Notes: generated from the sequence alone by a model not told the origin. 64,000 bases of DNA from Paraburkholderia youngii (GCF_013366925.1 NZ_JAALDK010000002.1:930001-994000); one strand, 5' to 3'. Numbered from the stretch's first letter, positions 24,722-33,126 are shown. Numbers and translations: made by a program.

Positions 24722-26020
24722 ATGTGGTACGCCTTTATCGACGCACAACAACGCCTCGCTCGCGCGATGGTCAGGAGAGTTCTAACCGATTCGGGGTCGA
24801 TGCCGAGCGCGCAAACGGGCTGGCCCAGCCCGAATCATGCGGCCGACGCGTTCAGCCACTGGCTGCTGAGATCGACCTGCGCTTTCGAGCGAACGCCGCC
24901 ATTCGCGATCCACTCGGTTGCCGTCGACGGTCGCCGCGTGAGCGTCGACGAAAACGTCGTCGCCTCGTTGCCACTCGGCGCGCTGCTCAGATTCAAGCGC
25001 AACCTGCCTACACCACCTACTGACACCAAACCGCCAGTGCTATTGTGCGCGCCACTCGCCGGACATCACTCGGTGATGCTGCGCGAGACCGTCGAGACGC
25101 TGCTCGAAGAACGTGACGTATTCGTGACCGATTGGACCGATGCGCGCGACGTTCCGCTCGAAGCGGGCCCGCTATCGCTCGACGACTACGTGCAGGCGCT
25201 CGATAGCTTCATCGGCACCGCCCGCGCGTTCGGGTCGCCGGTTCATGTGGTCGCAATCTGTCAGGCGAGCGTGCCCGCGCTCGGCGCCGCGGCGCTGCTC
25301 GCAGTGGACGAGGCCGCCCCGCTTGCGAGCATCTCGCTGCTGGGCGGCCCGATCGATACCCGTTTGAACCCAACCGTCACGGACCGCTTCGCGAGTTCGC
25401 ATACGCTCGAGTGGTTCCACGATCATGCGATCGATATCGTTCCACCGCCCTATCGCGGCGCGGGACGTCTCGTGTATCCGGGATTCATCCAGCAGGCCGC
25501 GATTTTTGCCGCGCATCCGGAGCGGCAGTTGCGGCTGGAAGCGGACTACTGGTCCCGCTGGCTCGCCGGCGACATCCCCGGTGCGCAGCGGGCGCTGCGC
25601 TCGGCCAACGAATATGCGGCGGTCCTCGATATGACGGAGTGCTACTTCCTCGACATGCTTCGCGTGGTGTTTCACGAACATCTGTTGCCGCGTGATTTAT
25701 GGTCGGTCGCCGGGCGCCGGGTGCGGATCGCCGCGCTGCGCGATACTCCGCTGTGCACGATCGAGGGCGACAGCGACGAGATCACCGGCGCGGGGCAAAC
25801 ACATTGCGCGCATGCGCTGTGCGATACATCGCCGATGCGGACGGCGCGGCAAATCACCATCGAGCAGTGCAATCACTATGACCTGTTCATCGGTCCGCGT
25901 TGGCGCGATGCGGTTTATCCGGGCCTCTGCGAATTCTGGCGCGATGTCGAACACGCCGCGTCGGAGGTTTGCCAGCCGCGCCGCGAGGCCAGGGGTTCGG
26001 CGGACCGCAGACCGGCGTGA
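24722..26020 (+). CDS. phaZ: Intracellular polyhydroxyalkanoate depolymerase
   Basis: A 432-aa protein of the PhaZ1-type intracellular depolymerases, which release 3-hydroxybutyrate from native PHB granules in the cytosol. The nucleophile is a cysteine, in VVAICQAS (Cys180), as in Ralstonia PhaZ1; the catalytic His lies in EQCNHYDLF near the end. HHSVMLRETVETLL and VTDWTDARDVPL are family segments. The ATG at 24722 lacks a strong ribosome site; upstream in-frame starts exist. It lies among FNR-box genes, with a PHB reductase gene 1.2 kb away, linking PHB turnover to oxygen limitation. Confidence 0.82.
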   Translation: MWYAFIDAQQRLARAMVRRVLTDSGSMPSAQTGWPSPNHAADAFSHWLLRSTCAFERTPPFAIHSVAVDGRRVSVDENVVASLPLGALLRFKRNLPTPPTDTKPPVLLCAPLAGHHSVMLRETVETLLEERDVFVTDWTDARDVPLEAGPLSLDDYVQALDSFIGTARAFGSPVHVVAICQASVPALGAAALLAVDEAAPLASISLLGGPIDTRLNPTVTDRFASSHTLEWFHDHAIDIVPPPYRGAGRLVYPGFIQQAAIFAAHPERQLRLEADYWSRWLAGDIPGAQRALRSANEYAAVLDMTECYFLDMLRVVFHEHLLPRDLWSVAGRRVRIAALRDTPLCTIEGDSDEITGAGQTHCAHALCDTSPMRTARQITIEQCNHYDLFIGPRWRDAVYPGLCEFWRDVEHAASEVCQPRREARGSADRRPA

Positions 26021-26073
26021 GGTGGCCGCGACAACGCCGGCAGTCCGCGCGTCACGTCACGACGCCAGTTTGC

Positions 26074-26388
26074 TCAGTTCCCGCGCTCCATGCCGATCGC
26101 GGCTTCCAGGGCCAGTTCCGCCACATCGAACGCGCGGCGGATCGCCGCTTTGGCGTCGTCGTCAGCGCAGTGCGCGATGGGCTTGAGTTCGCGCGCGGGC
26201 GTGACGAGATCGAGCCGCACGTCATACAGCGGACGCGCCGATCCCGGGCGCAATGCCTCGATGGCGAGATGGCAGTGCGACACGAGCGCGCCAAACCGCG
26301 CGAGACGCACCAGTTGCGCACCTGCTTCCGCTTCGAGCGGTGCGGCACCCGCGAAACCAAGGTAGACGATCTGCATATCAATGCCCAT
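26074..26388 (-). CDS. HPF/RaiA-like ribosome-associated protein
   Basis: A 104-aa protein with the beta-alpha-beta-beta-beta-alpha order of the hibernation-promoting factor family: MQIVYLGF, SHCHLAIE, YDVRLDLVTP, then AAIRRAFDVAELALEA. Such proteins bind 30S subunits and silence ribosomes in starved or anoxic cells. GGGAGG precedes the ATG at 26386-26388. An FNR-type box lies 101 bp upstream. Divergent enough that a neighbouring function is possible. Confidence 0.65.
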   Translation of the reverse strand: MGIDMQIVYLGFAGAAPLEAEAGAQLVRLARFGALVSHCHLAIEALRPGSARPLYDVRLDLVTPARELKPIAHCADDDAKAAIRRAFDVAELALEAAIGMERGN

Positions 26389-26488
26389 CTTCGCCTCCCG
26401 TCGCAAGTGTCGAACGGACCTGTTCCACGCAAATGCAAGTCCAGGCGCTCGCTATGGGCTTATCTTGTTCCTGTCGGAGTGGCGGTCA

Positions 26489-26502
26489 TTGACGTGGGTC
26501 AA
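26489..26502. promoter_or_regulatory. FNR-type box TTGACGTGGGTCAA
   Basis: A perfect 5-4-5 inverted repeat of the FNR/ANR/DNR type, 101 bp upstream of the HPF-like start codon. Both half-sites carry the TTGAC variant of TTGAT. Confidence 0.6.
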
Positions 26503-26537
26503 GCGCGGTGAAGGCAGTGTGGCAATCAGCTAGTGAT

Positions 26538-26549
26538 AGTCACGTGACT
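26538..26549. promoter_or_regulatory. 12-bp perfect palindrome upstream of the toxin-antitoxin genes
   Basis: AGTCACGTGACT is perfectly self-complementary and lies 47 bp upstream of the antitoxin ATG; CCGGACCGG follows at 26556-26564. Phd-type antitoxins autorepress through palindromes overlapping their promoter, so this is the expected operator. Confidence 0.5.
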
Positions 26550-26596
26550 GCCATACCGGACCGGACTAACATGGACTTAGCCCACTAGGAGCAGTT

Positions 26597-26833
26597 ATGC
26601 AGACAGTCAATATCCACGAAGCAAAGAGCCAGTTTTCGCGCCTCGTCGATGCCGCGGCCAGCGGTGAGGAGATCGTGATCGCAAAGGCCGGCAAGCCGGC
26701 AGCGCGGCTCGTACCGATGGAATATGCCAAGCCCGTTCGGCGGTTTGGTGGACTGAAGGGGAAGGTTCGCATTGCGGACGACTTTGACGCACCCTTGCCC
26801 GATGACGTTATCGCGGCATTCGAAGGGCGTTGA
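26597..26833 (+). CDS. Type II antitoxin, Phd/YefM family
   Basis: A 78-aa antitoxin. The N-terminal DNA-binding fold reads VNIHEAKSQFSRLVDAAASG, then EIVIAKAGKPAARLVPM, the Phd/YefM signature; the acidic C-terminal tail (DDFDAPLPDDVIAAFEGR) is the toxin-neutralising part. AGGAG lies 6-7 nt before the ATG. Its stop overlaps the toxin's start. It neutralises the PIN ribonuclease and represses the pair. Base composition is less GC-rich than the surrounding stress genes. Confidence 0.92.
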   Translation: MQTVNIHEAKSQFSRLVDAAASGEEIVIAKAGKPAARLVPMEYAKPVRRFGGLKGKVRIADDFDAPLPDDVIAAFEGR

Positions 26834-27210
26834 TGCGACTCCTTCTCGATACGCACGTTTTCCTCTGGGCAGTCACGGACGATCGCAAGCTGACCAAAGC
26901 TGCCCGTAAGCTGATACTCGATGCAAGCGAGGTCTTCGTCAGCAGCGCGAGTATCTGGGAGGCCTCGATCAAAGCCGGTCTTGGAAAGCTCGAGGTGGAC
27001 GTCAATCTCCTCGTTTCTGAGATCGAAGCGAGCGGCTTTCTGGAATTGCCCGTGCGGGCAGTGCATGCCGCTCTGGTTCGAGATTTGCCCGATATTTACA
27101 AGGATCCATTTGATCGGCTTCTGGTCGCACAAGCTCTTTCGGAGCCGTTGCGCTTGCTGAGTTCAGACGGCCACCTGTCGAAATACACAGACCTGGTTAT
27201 CGCCGTCTAG
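26833..27210 (+). CDS. Type II toxin, PIN-domain ribonuclease (VapC-like)
   Basis: A 125-aa PIN-domain protein starting at the ATG that shares its A with the antitoxin's TGA. Acidic metal-binding residues are visible: Asp in LLLDTHVFLW, Glu in SIWEASIK, and Asp in DPFDRLLVAQA. PIN toxins cleave tRNA or rRNA and halt growth. The pair is complete and probably active. Confidence 0.92.
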   Translation: MRLLLDTHVFLWAVTDDRKLTKAARKLILDASEVFVSSASIWEASIKAGLGKLEVDVNLLVSEIEASGFLELPVRAVHAALVRDLPDIYKDPFDRLLVAQALSEPLRLLSSDGHLSKYTDLVIAV

Positions 27211-27215
27211 GACAC

Positions 27216-27962
27216 TCAATGCATATGCATCCCCCCATTGATCGCAATATCGGCACCGGTGATAAAAGCCGCTTCGTCGGAGCATAGAAACGCGATCAAC
27301 GCCGCCACCTCGTCCGGACGTCCGAGCCGGCCGACCGGGATCTGCGGCAGGATCTTCGTGTCGAGAATCTCGCGCGGCACCGCTTCGACCATCGCGGTCG
27401 CGAGGTAACCGGGCGACACGGTGTTCACCGTAACGCCGTGCTTCGCGGTTTCGAGCGCAAGCGCCTTGGTAAAGCCGTGCACGCCCGCTTTGGCCGATGA
27501 ATAGTTGGTTTGCCCGTAGGCGCCGCGCGAGCCGTTGACCGACCCCACGTTGACGATACGGCCGTGGCGCCGCTCGAGCATGCCGGGCAACAGCGGCTTG
27601 GTCATGTTGAACAGGCCATCGAGATCGGTGCGCAGCACGGCGTCCCAGTGCTCCTTGCTCATTTTCGCGAAGCTCGTGTCTTGCGTGATGCCGGCGTTGT
27701 TGATCAGCACGTCGACCGCGCCTAGTTCTGTCAGCACGCGTTGCGCGCAGCGCGCGCAGGAATCGAAGTCGGCGATGTCGGCTTCATATGCGTGAAAGTC
27801 GCGCCCCGTGTCGCGCTCGTGCTGCAGCCAGGTCGGCACGTGATCGTTGTGCGTCGAGTGCGTCACCGCGACCGTCATACCCGCGTCATGAAGCGCCCGG
27901 CTGACCGCCGCGCCCAAACCGCCCATCCCGCCTGTGACCAATGCCACGCGATCCGTTCCCAT
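27216..27962 (-). CDS. phaB: Acetoacetyl-CoA reductase (PhaB-type SDR)
   Basis: A 248-aa SDR very like PhaB: TGGMGGLG cofactor motif, NNAGITQD, NVGSVNGSRGAYGQTNYSSAK with the catalytic Ser, Tyr and Lys, and the NADPH-type THST segment after strand 2. It reduces acetoacetyl-CoA to (R)-3-hydroxybutyryl-CoA for PHB synthesis and consumes NADPH, a useful redox sink at low oxygen. It follows the small phasin-like gene by 64 bp in the same direction and has AGGAG before its ATG, so it should be driven from the FNR box at 28471. Confidence 0.9.
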   Translation of the reverse strand: MGTDRVALVTGGMGGLGAAVSRALHDAGMTVAVTHSTHNDHVPTWLQHERDTGRDFHAYEADIADFDSCARCAQRVLTELGAVDVLINNAGITQDTSFAKMSKEHWDAVLRTDLDGLFNMTKPLLPGMLERRHGRIVNVGSVNGSRGAYGQTNYSSAKAGVHGFTKALALETAKHGVTVNTVSPGYLATAMVEAVPREILDTKILPQIPVGRLGRPDEVAALIAFLCSDEAAFITGADIAINGGMHMH

Positions 27963-28026
27963 CTGAACTCCTCCTTGCCGTGTCTGCCATTGACGGTGCG
28001 CACGCCGGCTTTGCCGGCCCGCGCGG

Positions 28027-28377
28027 CTAAACGACGCCCGCGAACGGCAGCGCGTTCTGCGAGCTCCACCACCACGCGCTCAAGCCGCCCGCGAGCGGCG
28101 CGACGCCCGGCGCGATGCCGTACGCCGCCTGCCACCACGCAGACCACGCAGCGCAAGCGCGGTTCGCCGCGTCGAACCACTCCGCCTCGCGCTGTACGGC
28201 GAAGGCGATCGATTTGCTCCAGTCGGCGAAACTCCGCGCCGCGTACTCGCGCGCCGCGCCCTGCGCGGTCTGATACGCCGACGCGTAATCGAACCAGCCT
28301 TCGGGCTGTCCGGATGCCGTCGAGGTCCATGGTGAAGCGAAGCGTCCGAGCGGCGCGTCGGATTCGGATGCCATCAT
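28027..28377 (-). CDS. Small protein with Trp-rich C-terminus, possible phasin-like
   Basis: A 116-aa protein starting at the double ATG 28372-28377 with GGAGGG upstream. It is rich in Ala, Trp, Ser and Tyr, with an amphipathic helical middle (TAQGAAREYAARSFADWSKS) and a Trp-rich tail (AAWSAWWQAAYG, GLSAWWWSS). Its place just upstream of phaB and near phaZ suggests a PHB granule-associated role. That is inference from context; I do not see a definite phasin domain. Confidence 0.5.
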   Translation of the reverse strand: MMASESDAPLGRFASPWTSTASGQPEGWFDYASAYQTAQGAAREYAARSFADWSKSIAFAVQREAEWFDAANRACAAWSAWWQAAYGIAPGVAPLAGGLSAWWWSSQNALPFAGVV

Positions 28378-28470
28378 CGCTGCCCTCCAGAGGACAGCAT
28401 AGGATTGCCAGGCGCGGTTGCAAACCGTCGAGCGCGTCTGCCACCGTATCGAGCTCGCGACGGCCCGCGC

Positions 28471-28484
28471 TTGATCTGCATCAA
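28471..28484. promoter_or_regulatory. FNR box TTGATCTGCATCAA, bidirectional
   Basis: An exact match to the FNR consensus TTGAT-N4-ATCAA, placed almost exactly midway between divergent genes: 93 bp from the universal stress protein start and 94 bp from the phasin-like start. One site could serve both promoters. The same 14-mer occurs at 33987-34000. Confidence 0.8.
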
Positions 28485-28576
28485 CAGGCTCGCCCGCCGG
28501 GCCCATAGACTCCATTTGACGACGGGCGCGAGCCCGCTTGCGCCCGTTTCCCACGTTCTGTCACGGAGCTTTGGCG

Positions 28577-29416
28577 ATGAGCTACAAAAGCATTCTCGTT
28601 CACCTCGATACGAGCGTTCGTGCACATCCGCGTCTCGAGATCGCATTGCAGCTCGCACACCGCTTTCATGCGACGCTGACCGGCCTGTTTTCGACGTACG
28701 TGCCGCCGCGGCACGCGTTCTTCGTGATGGCCGGCACCGCCGACTACTATGCGGAGCACGAGCGCCTGCGCCACGAGCGTGCCAGCGCGCTGGAGCGGCT
28801 GTTTCGCGCGGAACTCGCGCGCGCGAACGTCGACGGCCAGTGGATCGCCGCGAACGGCTATGCGAACGACGTCGTGCCGCCCTATGCGCGGGTCGCCGAT
28901 CTGATCGTGCTCGGCCAGCCCGACCCGACCGACCCGGACGCGTTCGTCGCCGAACAGTTCGTCGAGCACATCGTGCTGTCGGCCGGGCGGCCGGTGTTGC
29001 TGGTGCCGTCGAGCGGCACCTTCGCGGCGCCCGGCCGCCACGCGCTGATCGCGTGGGACGGCAGCCGCGAAGCGACCCGCGCGATCCACGACGCGCTGCC
29101 GTTCCTCGCGCACGCGGCCAAAGTGACGCTGCTGACGGTTCATTCGTCGGCCGATCGTCCGCCGCAGGGCACGGCTGCCGGCGACGACATCGCACTCACC
29201 GTCGCGCGTCACGGCGTGAGGATCGACGTGCGCGAGCTGAGCGTCGCGGACCGCGCGCCGGTCGGCGACGCGCTGCTGTCGCAGGCGGCCGACCTCGGCT
29301 GCGACCTGATCGTGATGGGCGCCTACGCGCATTCGCGTCTGCACGAAGTCGTGCTGGGCGGCGCGACGCGCACGATGCTCGAATCGATGAGCGTGCCGGT
29401 GCTGTTGTCGCACTGA
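28577..29416 (+). CDS. Universal stress protein, tandem-domain length
   Basis: A 279-aa UspA-superfamily protein. The first domain begins YKSILVHLDTSVRAHP; the second ends with the nucleotide-loop-like IVMGAYAHSRLHEVVLGGATRTML. Such proteins support survival under anoxia and energy starvation. CGGAG precedes the ATG at 28577. A second stress protein gene follows 23 bp downstream, forming an operon under the FNR box at 28471. Confidence 0.87.
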   Translation: MSYKSILVHLDTSVRAHPRLEIALQLAHRFHATLTGLFSTYVPPRHAFFVMAGTADYYAEHERLRHERASALERLFRAELARANVDGQWIAANGYANDVVPPYARVADLIVLGQPDPTDPDAFVAEQFVEHIVLSAGRPVLLVPSSGTFAAPGRHALIAWDGSREATRAIHDALPFLAHAAKVTLLTVHSSADRPPQGTAAGDDIALTVARHGVRIDVRELSVADRAPVGDALLSQAADLGCDLIVMGAYAHSRLHEVVLGGATRTMLESMSVPVLLSH

Positions 29417-29439
29417 AGTGCGCGCTTAAGGAGCCCGCC

Positions 29440-29943
29440 ATGTTTCACCGCCTACTCGTCGCGCTCGACGGCAGCGCCACGGCCTCGCGCGCGTTCGACG
29501 CCGCGCTGACCCTCGCCGCCGAATCGGGCGCCGAGCTGATGCCGCTGTACGTGATCGACGCACCCATCATCGCTTACGACGCGCCCGGCTTCGACCCTTC
29601 CACGATCGAGGACGCGTTCATCGAGGAAGGCAAGCGGATCGCGGCCGACGCGCAGAGCCGGATGAGCGCACGCGGGGTCAAGGGCACGGCCCGCACCGTC
29701 GAAGCCGCGACCACCGGCGAAGACGTCGCGCATCGCATCGTCGAGACGGCGCGCGAATGGCACGCCGATGCGATCGTGATGGGCACGCACGGCCGCCGCG
29801 GGTTTCAACGGCTGATGCTCGGCAGCGTCGCCGAGCGCGTGCTGCGCCGCGCCTGTTGCCCGGTGCTGATGATTCCCGCGCAGGCGAGCGGCGCGACGCG
29901 CGTCCAGCCAGCCCCGGACAGCGCCGACAGCGGCTCCGCCTGA
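29440..29943 (+). CDS. Universal stress protein (UspA family), ATP-binding type
   Basis: A 167-aa single-domain UspA protein beginning FHRLLVALDGS. The ATP-binding loop is complete ([22 protein letters not shown], read G-x2-G-x9-G-S). AAGGAGCCCGCC precedes the ATG. Second gene of the operon driven from the FNR box. It resembles the two other small Usp proteins of the island at 29987 and 33159. Confidence 0.9.
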   Translation: MFHRLLVALDGSATASRAFDAALTLAAESGAELMPLYVIDAPIIAYDAPGFDPSTIEDAFIEEGKRIAADAQSRMSARGVKGTARTVEAATTGEDVAHRIVETAREWHADAIVMGTHGRRGFQRLMLGSVAERVLRRACCPVLMIPAQASGATRVQPAPDSADSGSA

Positions 29944-29986
29944 GCGAACTCGCCTGAGCCGCTAGAAACTGGCTCTGCGCGGCGCT

Positions 29987-30448
29987 TCAGGGCCGAGGGT
30001 AGGCTTGTTCGTCATGCCGCACGATCAGCACCGGTATGTCGGTCGACCGCACGAGCGACTCTGCGACGCTGCCGAGCAGAAAGCGCTGCACGCCACGGCG
30101 GCCATGCGTGCCCATCACGATCAGATCGGCCTGGATTTCGTCGGCGACGCGCGCGAGCACCGCCGACACGTTTTCGGCGTAAGCGTCGATCACCCGCACG
30201 CCGCCCGGCACCTGCGCCTCGCGCAACAGCTCGCGCGGGCCATCGAGCGCGCGGCTGGCGAAATCTTGCGCCGCGCCCGCCGGTTCCGGCTCGAAAGCCA
30301 CGTCGGCATTGTCCGACCACTTGCCGTGCCCCACCACGCAGCAGGCTTCGAGCGTGGCGCCCGTCAGCTTCGCGAGCTTCAGCGCCTCGGCGAAGGCGCG
30401 CTGCGCGCTGGGACTGTCGTCGAGTGCAACCAGAATTCGTGCATACAT
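29987..30448 (-). CDS. Universal stress protein (UspA family)
   Basis: A 153-aa UspA protein (YARILVALDDSPSAQRAF; ATP loop [16 protein letters not shown]). I start at the ATG 30446-30448, which has GAGGGAG upstream and matches the family N-terminus. It converges with the preceding Usp operon and has an FNR-type box 91 bp upstream. Confidence 0.9.
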   Translation of the reverse strand: MYARILVALDDSPSAQRAFAEALKLAKLTGATLEACCVVGHGKWSDNADVAFEPEPAGAAQDFASRALDGPRELLREAQVPGGVRVIDAYAENVSAVLARVADEIQADLIVMGTHGRRGVQRFLLGSVAESLVRSTDIPVLIVRHDEQAYPRP

Positions 30449-30538
30449 GTCGGACTCCCTCTGAAAGCGCTGGCATGACCCGAAGTGGTGCCCTCGCGCG
30501 TTTGCACCGACAGTGTGAAGCGCGCCCCGCCACTCGGC

Positions 30539-30552
30539 TTGACGCTGGTCAA
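30539..30552. promoter_or_regulatory. FNR-type box TTGACGCTGGTCAA
   Basis: A perfect 5-4-5 inverted repeat with TTGAC half-sites, 91 bp upstream of the Usp gene at 29987-30448 and 145 bp upstream of the receiver-domain gene on the other strand. A further small inverted repeat, TAGGA-ATAA-TCCTA, lies at 30604-30617 between it and the receiver gene. Confidence 0.6.
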
Positions 30553-30696
30553 CGGGCCGCCGCTCGGCGCTGCCGCTGCTGGACGACATCGCCAGCAACC
30601 CACTAGGAATAATCCTACAACCACTACCTGGACTCCTAGCACCGCTTAAAGCGCTGCCGATATGTTTCCAAGATTAGGTCGCCAATACTGGTTGGT

Positions 30697-31104
30697 ATGG
30701 ACACCGCCCCGTCAGCCACCTTATCGAGAGTCTTCCTCGTCGACGATGCGGTCGAGGTCCGGCGCCGGCTTGCTTGCCTGATCGCGCTGATTCCCGGCAT
30801 CGAAATCGCCGGCGAGTCGGCGGGCGTCGAGCACGCGTTCGACGACATCGTCGCGAGTCGCGCCGATGTCGCGGTGCTGGACCCGTGCTTCTCGGGCAAG
30901 ACCGACCTCCTGCTGCTCGCTGCGCTAGCGCGGGTGCGGCCGTCCATCGTCAGCATCGTGCTGACCAATCATGACGCGACGGCGTTTCGCCGCGCGTGCG
31001 AAGCGGCGGGCGCCGACTTCTTCTTCGACAAGACCTCGGAGTTCGAGCTCGCCTGCCGCGCCATCGAAGCGATTGCCTATGCGCGTCGTGCGCACCGGGT
31101 CTGA
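30697..31104 (+). CDS. Stand-alone response-regulator receiver domain
   Basis: A 135-aa CheY-like domain with no output domain. The acidic pocket is Asp16-Asp17, the phospho-acceptor Asp62 (VAVLDPCFSG), and the conserved Lys lies in FFFDKTSEF. It precedes the fnr gene by 16 bp, so the two are co-transcribed. Lone receivers act as phosphate sinks or protein-binding switches; a link between phosphorylation and FNR output is an attractive inference. The histidine kinase at 32.0 kb is a possible partner. Confidence 0.82.
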   Translation: MDTAPSATLSRVFLVDDAVEVRRRLACLIALIPGIEIAGESAGVEHAFDDIVASRADVAVLDPCFSGKTDLLLLAALARVRPSIVSIVLTNHDATAFRRACEAAGADFFFDKTSEFELACRAIEAIAYARRAHRV

Positions 31105-31120
31105 CCGCCAGGAGCCGATC

Positions 31121-31903
31121 ATGCAAGTTGCCGCAGTCCGTGAACCCCGCCACGACGCGCCTCGCACCTCGCACGTCGTACCGATCCACGTCGCGCCCAG
31201 CACCGCGGCGGCACGCCACGCCGTCACGGGCTGCTCCACCTGCGCGATGCGCGCGATCTGCATGCCGCCCGAGCTGACACCGGACGAACTGAGCCGGCTC
31301 GATGCGTTGATCTGCGCGACGCGCTCGATCAAACGCGGCGACGCGCTGTATCGCGCGGGCGACGAGTTTCAAAGCATCTACGCGATACGCGCCGGCTCAT
31401 TCAAAACCGTGGTCATGCATCGCGACGGTCGCGAGCACGTGACTGGCTTCCAGATTGCCGGCGACTCGCTTGGCCTCGACGGCATCGGCGAGGGCAAGCA
31501 GAATTGCGATGCGATTGCGCTCGAAGATAGCGTCGTGTGCATCATTCCGTTCGCGCAGCTCGAGGCGATCTGTCGCGAGATCAAACCGATGCAGCATCAC
31601 ATCTATCAGATGATGAGCGGCGAGATCGTGCGCGAATCGAGCCAGATGATGCTGCTCGGCACGATGACCGCCGAACAGCGCGTCGCGACGTTTTTGCTGA
31701 ATCTGTCGAAGCGCTTCAAGGCGCGCGGCTTTTCCGCGGCGGAGTTTCATCTGCGCATGACGCGCGAGGAAATCGGCTGCTTTCTGGGCATGAAACTCGA
31801 AACGGTGAGCCGGATGTTCTCGAAGTTCCAGCGCGAGCACCTCGTCAAGGCGAACGGCAAAACGATCCGCATCGAAGATCCGGAACGACTGGCTCGGGTT
31901 TGA
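31121..31903 (+). CDS. fnr: FNR-type oxygen-sensing transcription regulator
   Basis: A 260-aa CRP/FNR protein with all four [4Fe-4S] ligands: Cys38, Cys41 and Cys47 with the same spacing as E. coli FNR (x2, x5), plus Cys129. The cyclic-nucleotide-like barrel, dimer helix and C-terminal helix-turn-helix follow; the recognition helix carries Glu227-x2-Ser230-Arg231, the set that reads TTGAT. CAGGAG precedes the ATG. It should activate the surrounding genes, six of whose upstream regions carry TTGAY-N4-RTCAA boxes. Confidence 0.92.
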   Translation: MQVAAVREPRHDAPRTSHVVPIHVAPSTAAARHAVTGCSTCAMRAICMPPELTPDELSRLDALICATRSIKRGDALYRAGDEFQSIYAIRAGSFKTVVMHRDGREHVTGFQIAGDSLGLDGIGEGKQNCDAIALEDSVVCIIPFAQLEAICREIKPMQHHIYQMMSGEIVRESSQMMLLGTMTAEQRVATFLLNLSKRFKARGFSAAEFHLRMTREEIGCFLGMKLETVSRMFSKFQREHLVKANGKTIRIEDPERLARV

Positions 31904-31968
31904 GCACCGGCGCGACGCTCGACCCACGTTCGTTCGCGGGACATGCCGGGTGGAACAGGCGCTCCTGA

Positions 31969-31984
31969 ACTGATATAACTCAGT
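31969..31984. promoter_or_regulatory. Dyad around a TATAAC element, possible promoter of the kinase gene
   Basis: ACTGA-TATAAC-TCAGT is a 5-6-5 inverted repeat whose centre resembles a -10 hexamer, 42 bp before the histidine kinase start. A regulator bound here would block or expose the promoter. Short arms, so tentative. Confidence 0.35.
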
Positions 31985-32025
31985 GCGTTGCGGTATGCGA
32001 CCTTGCGTGGCCGCCTGGAGGAGCG

Positions 32026-33126
32026 ATGGGTCTATCGAGCGGCGAGTCTTCCTGCTTCACCAGTGCTGCGTCCGGGTCGGACGTGTCCGTCGAGGATCGC
32101 TATTTCATGTTGGTCGAGGCGGTGCAGGACTACGCTATCTTCATGCTGGACCCCGCCGGCCGCGTCACCAGCTGGAATCCCGGCGCACAGCGCATCAAGG
32201 GCTACACGCCCGAAGAAATCATCGGCCAGCATTTCTCGAAGTTCTATACCCCGGAAGACATCGCGGCCGGCAAGCCCGCGCGCGAACTGGAAACCGCCGC
32301 AGCCGTAGGCCGCGCCGAGGACGAAGGATGGCGTGTGCGTCGCGACGGCTCGCGTTTCTGGGCTAATGCGGTCGTTTCCGCCGTGCACGATGCGTCGGGC
32401 GCGCTGCTCGGCTTCGCCAAGGTCACGCGCGATCTGACCGAGCGCATGCGTCTCGCGGAACTCGAACGCGCGAGCCAGGTATCCACGCACGCGCACATCG
32501 CCCGTGAAAACGAGCAGAAACGGATTGCGCGCGAACTGCACGACGATCTCGGCCAACGGCTGACGGCGCTAAAAATGAGCGTCGCGCTGCTCGAAGCGAA
32601 GCTGAACAAGCAAGCCGACACTGAGCCGCTTGCGGCGCAAACGCGTGAGCTGCAACAGCAGATCGACTGGATGGCCGCTTCGCTGCGGCGCATCGCCGCC
32701 GATCTGCGCCCCCCGCTGCTCGACGACCTCGGACTCGCCGCCGCGCTCGACTGGCTGGCCGAAGACTTCACGAAACGCTACAACGTGCGCTCCAGCGTGC
32801 ATCTCGAACCCGCCGAGCCGGTATGCGGCGAATTCGCGGCGACGGCGCTGTTTCGCATCGTTCAGGAGGCGTTGACGAACGTCGCGCGGCACGCCAAGGC
32901 GAGGCGCGTACGCATCGACATGACCTGCGCGGGCCCGATCGTATCGCTCGATATCGACGATGACGGCGTTGGTGTCGCGCTGGATCATGCGCAGGGAACA
33001 ACTTCATTCGGGCTGCTTGGCATTCGCGAACGTGTGCGGCAGTTGCGCGGCAACGTGTCGTTCATCAGCTCGCCGGGCCATGGTTTCAGGATCTCGATCC
33101 AGATACCAGCCGACGCGCTCGTGTAG
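32026..33126 (+). CDS. PAS-domain sensor histidine kinase, NarX/HisKA_3 type
   Basis: A 366-aa soluble kinase without membrane spans. A PAS domain with a PAC tail (about 24-140: YAIFMLDPAGRVTSWNPGA) is followed by a HisKA_3 dimerisation domain with phospho-acceptor His172 (RELHDDLGQRLTAL) and a HATPase (NVARHAKA, IDDDGVG, GLLGIRERV). GGAGGAGCG precedes the ATG. Kinases of this class pair with NarL-type regulators, but none is adjacent; only the lone receiver lies nearby. A cytosolic PAS fits sensing of redox, oxygen or metabolic state. Confidence 0.88.
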   Translation: MGLSSGESSCFTSAASGSDVSVEDRYFMLVEAVQDYAIFMLDPAGRVTSWNPGAQRIKGYTPEEIIGQHFSKFYTPEDIAAGKPARELETAAAVGRAEDEGWRVRRDGSRFWANAVVSAVHDASGALLGFAKVTRDLTERMRLAELERASQVSTHAHIARENEQKRIARELHDDLGQRLTALKMSVALLEAKLNKQADTEPLAAQTRELQQQIDWMAASLRRIAADLRPPLLDDLGLAAALDWLAEDFTKRYNVRSSVHLEPAEPVCGEFAATALFRIVQEALTNVARHAKARRVRIDMTCAGPIVSLDIDDDGVGVALDHAQGTTSFGLLGIRERVRQLRGNVSFISSPGHGFRISIQIPADALV

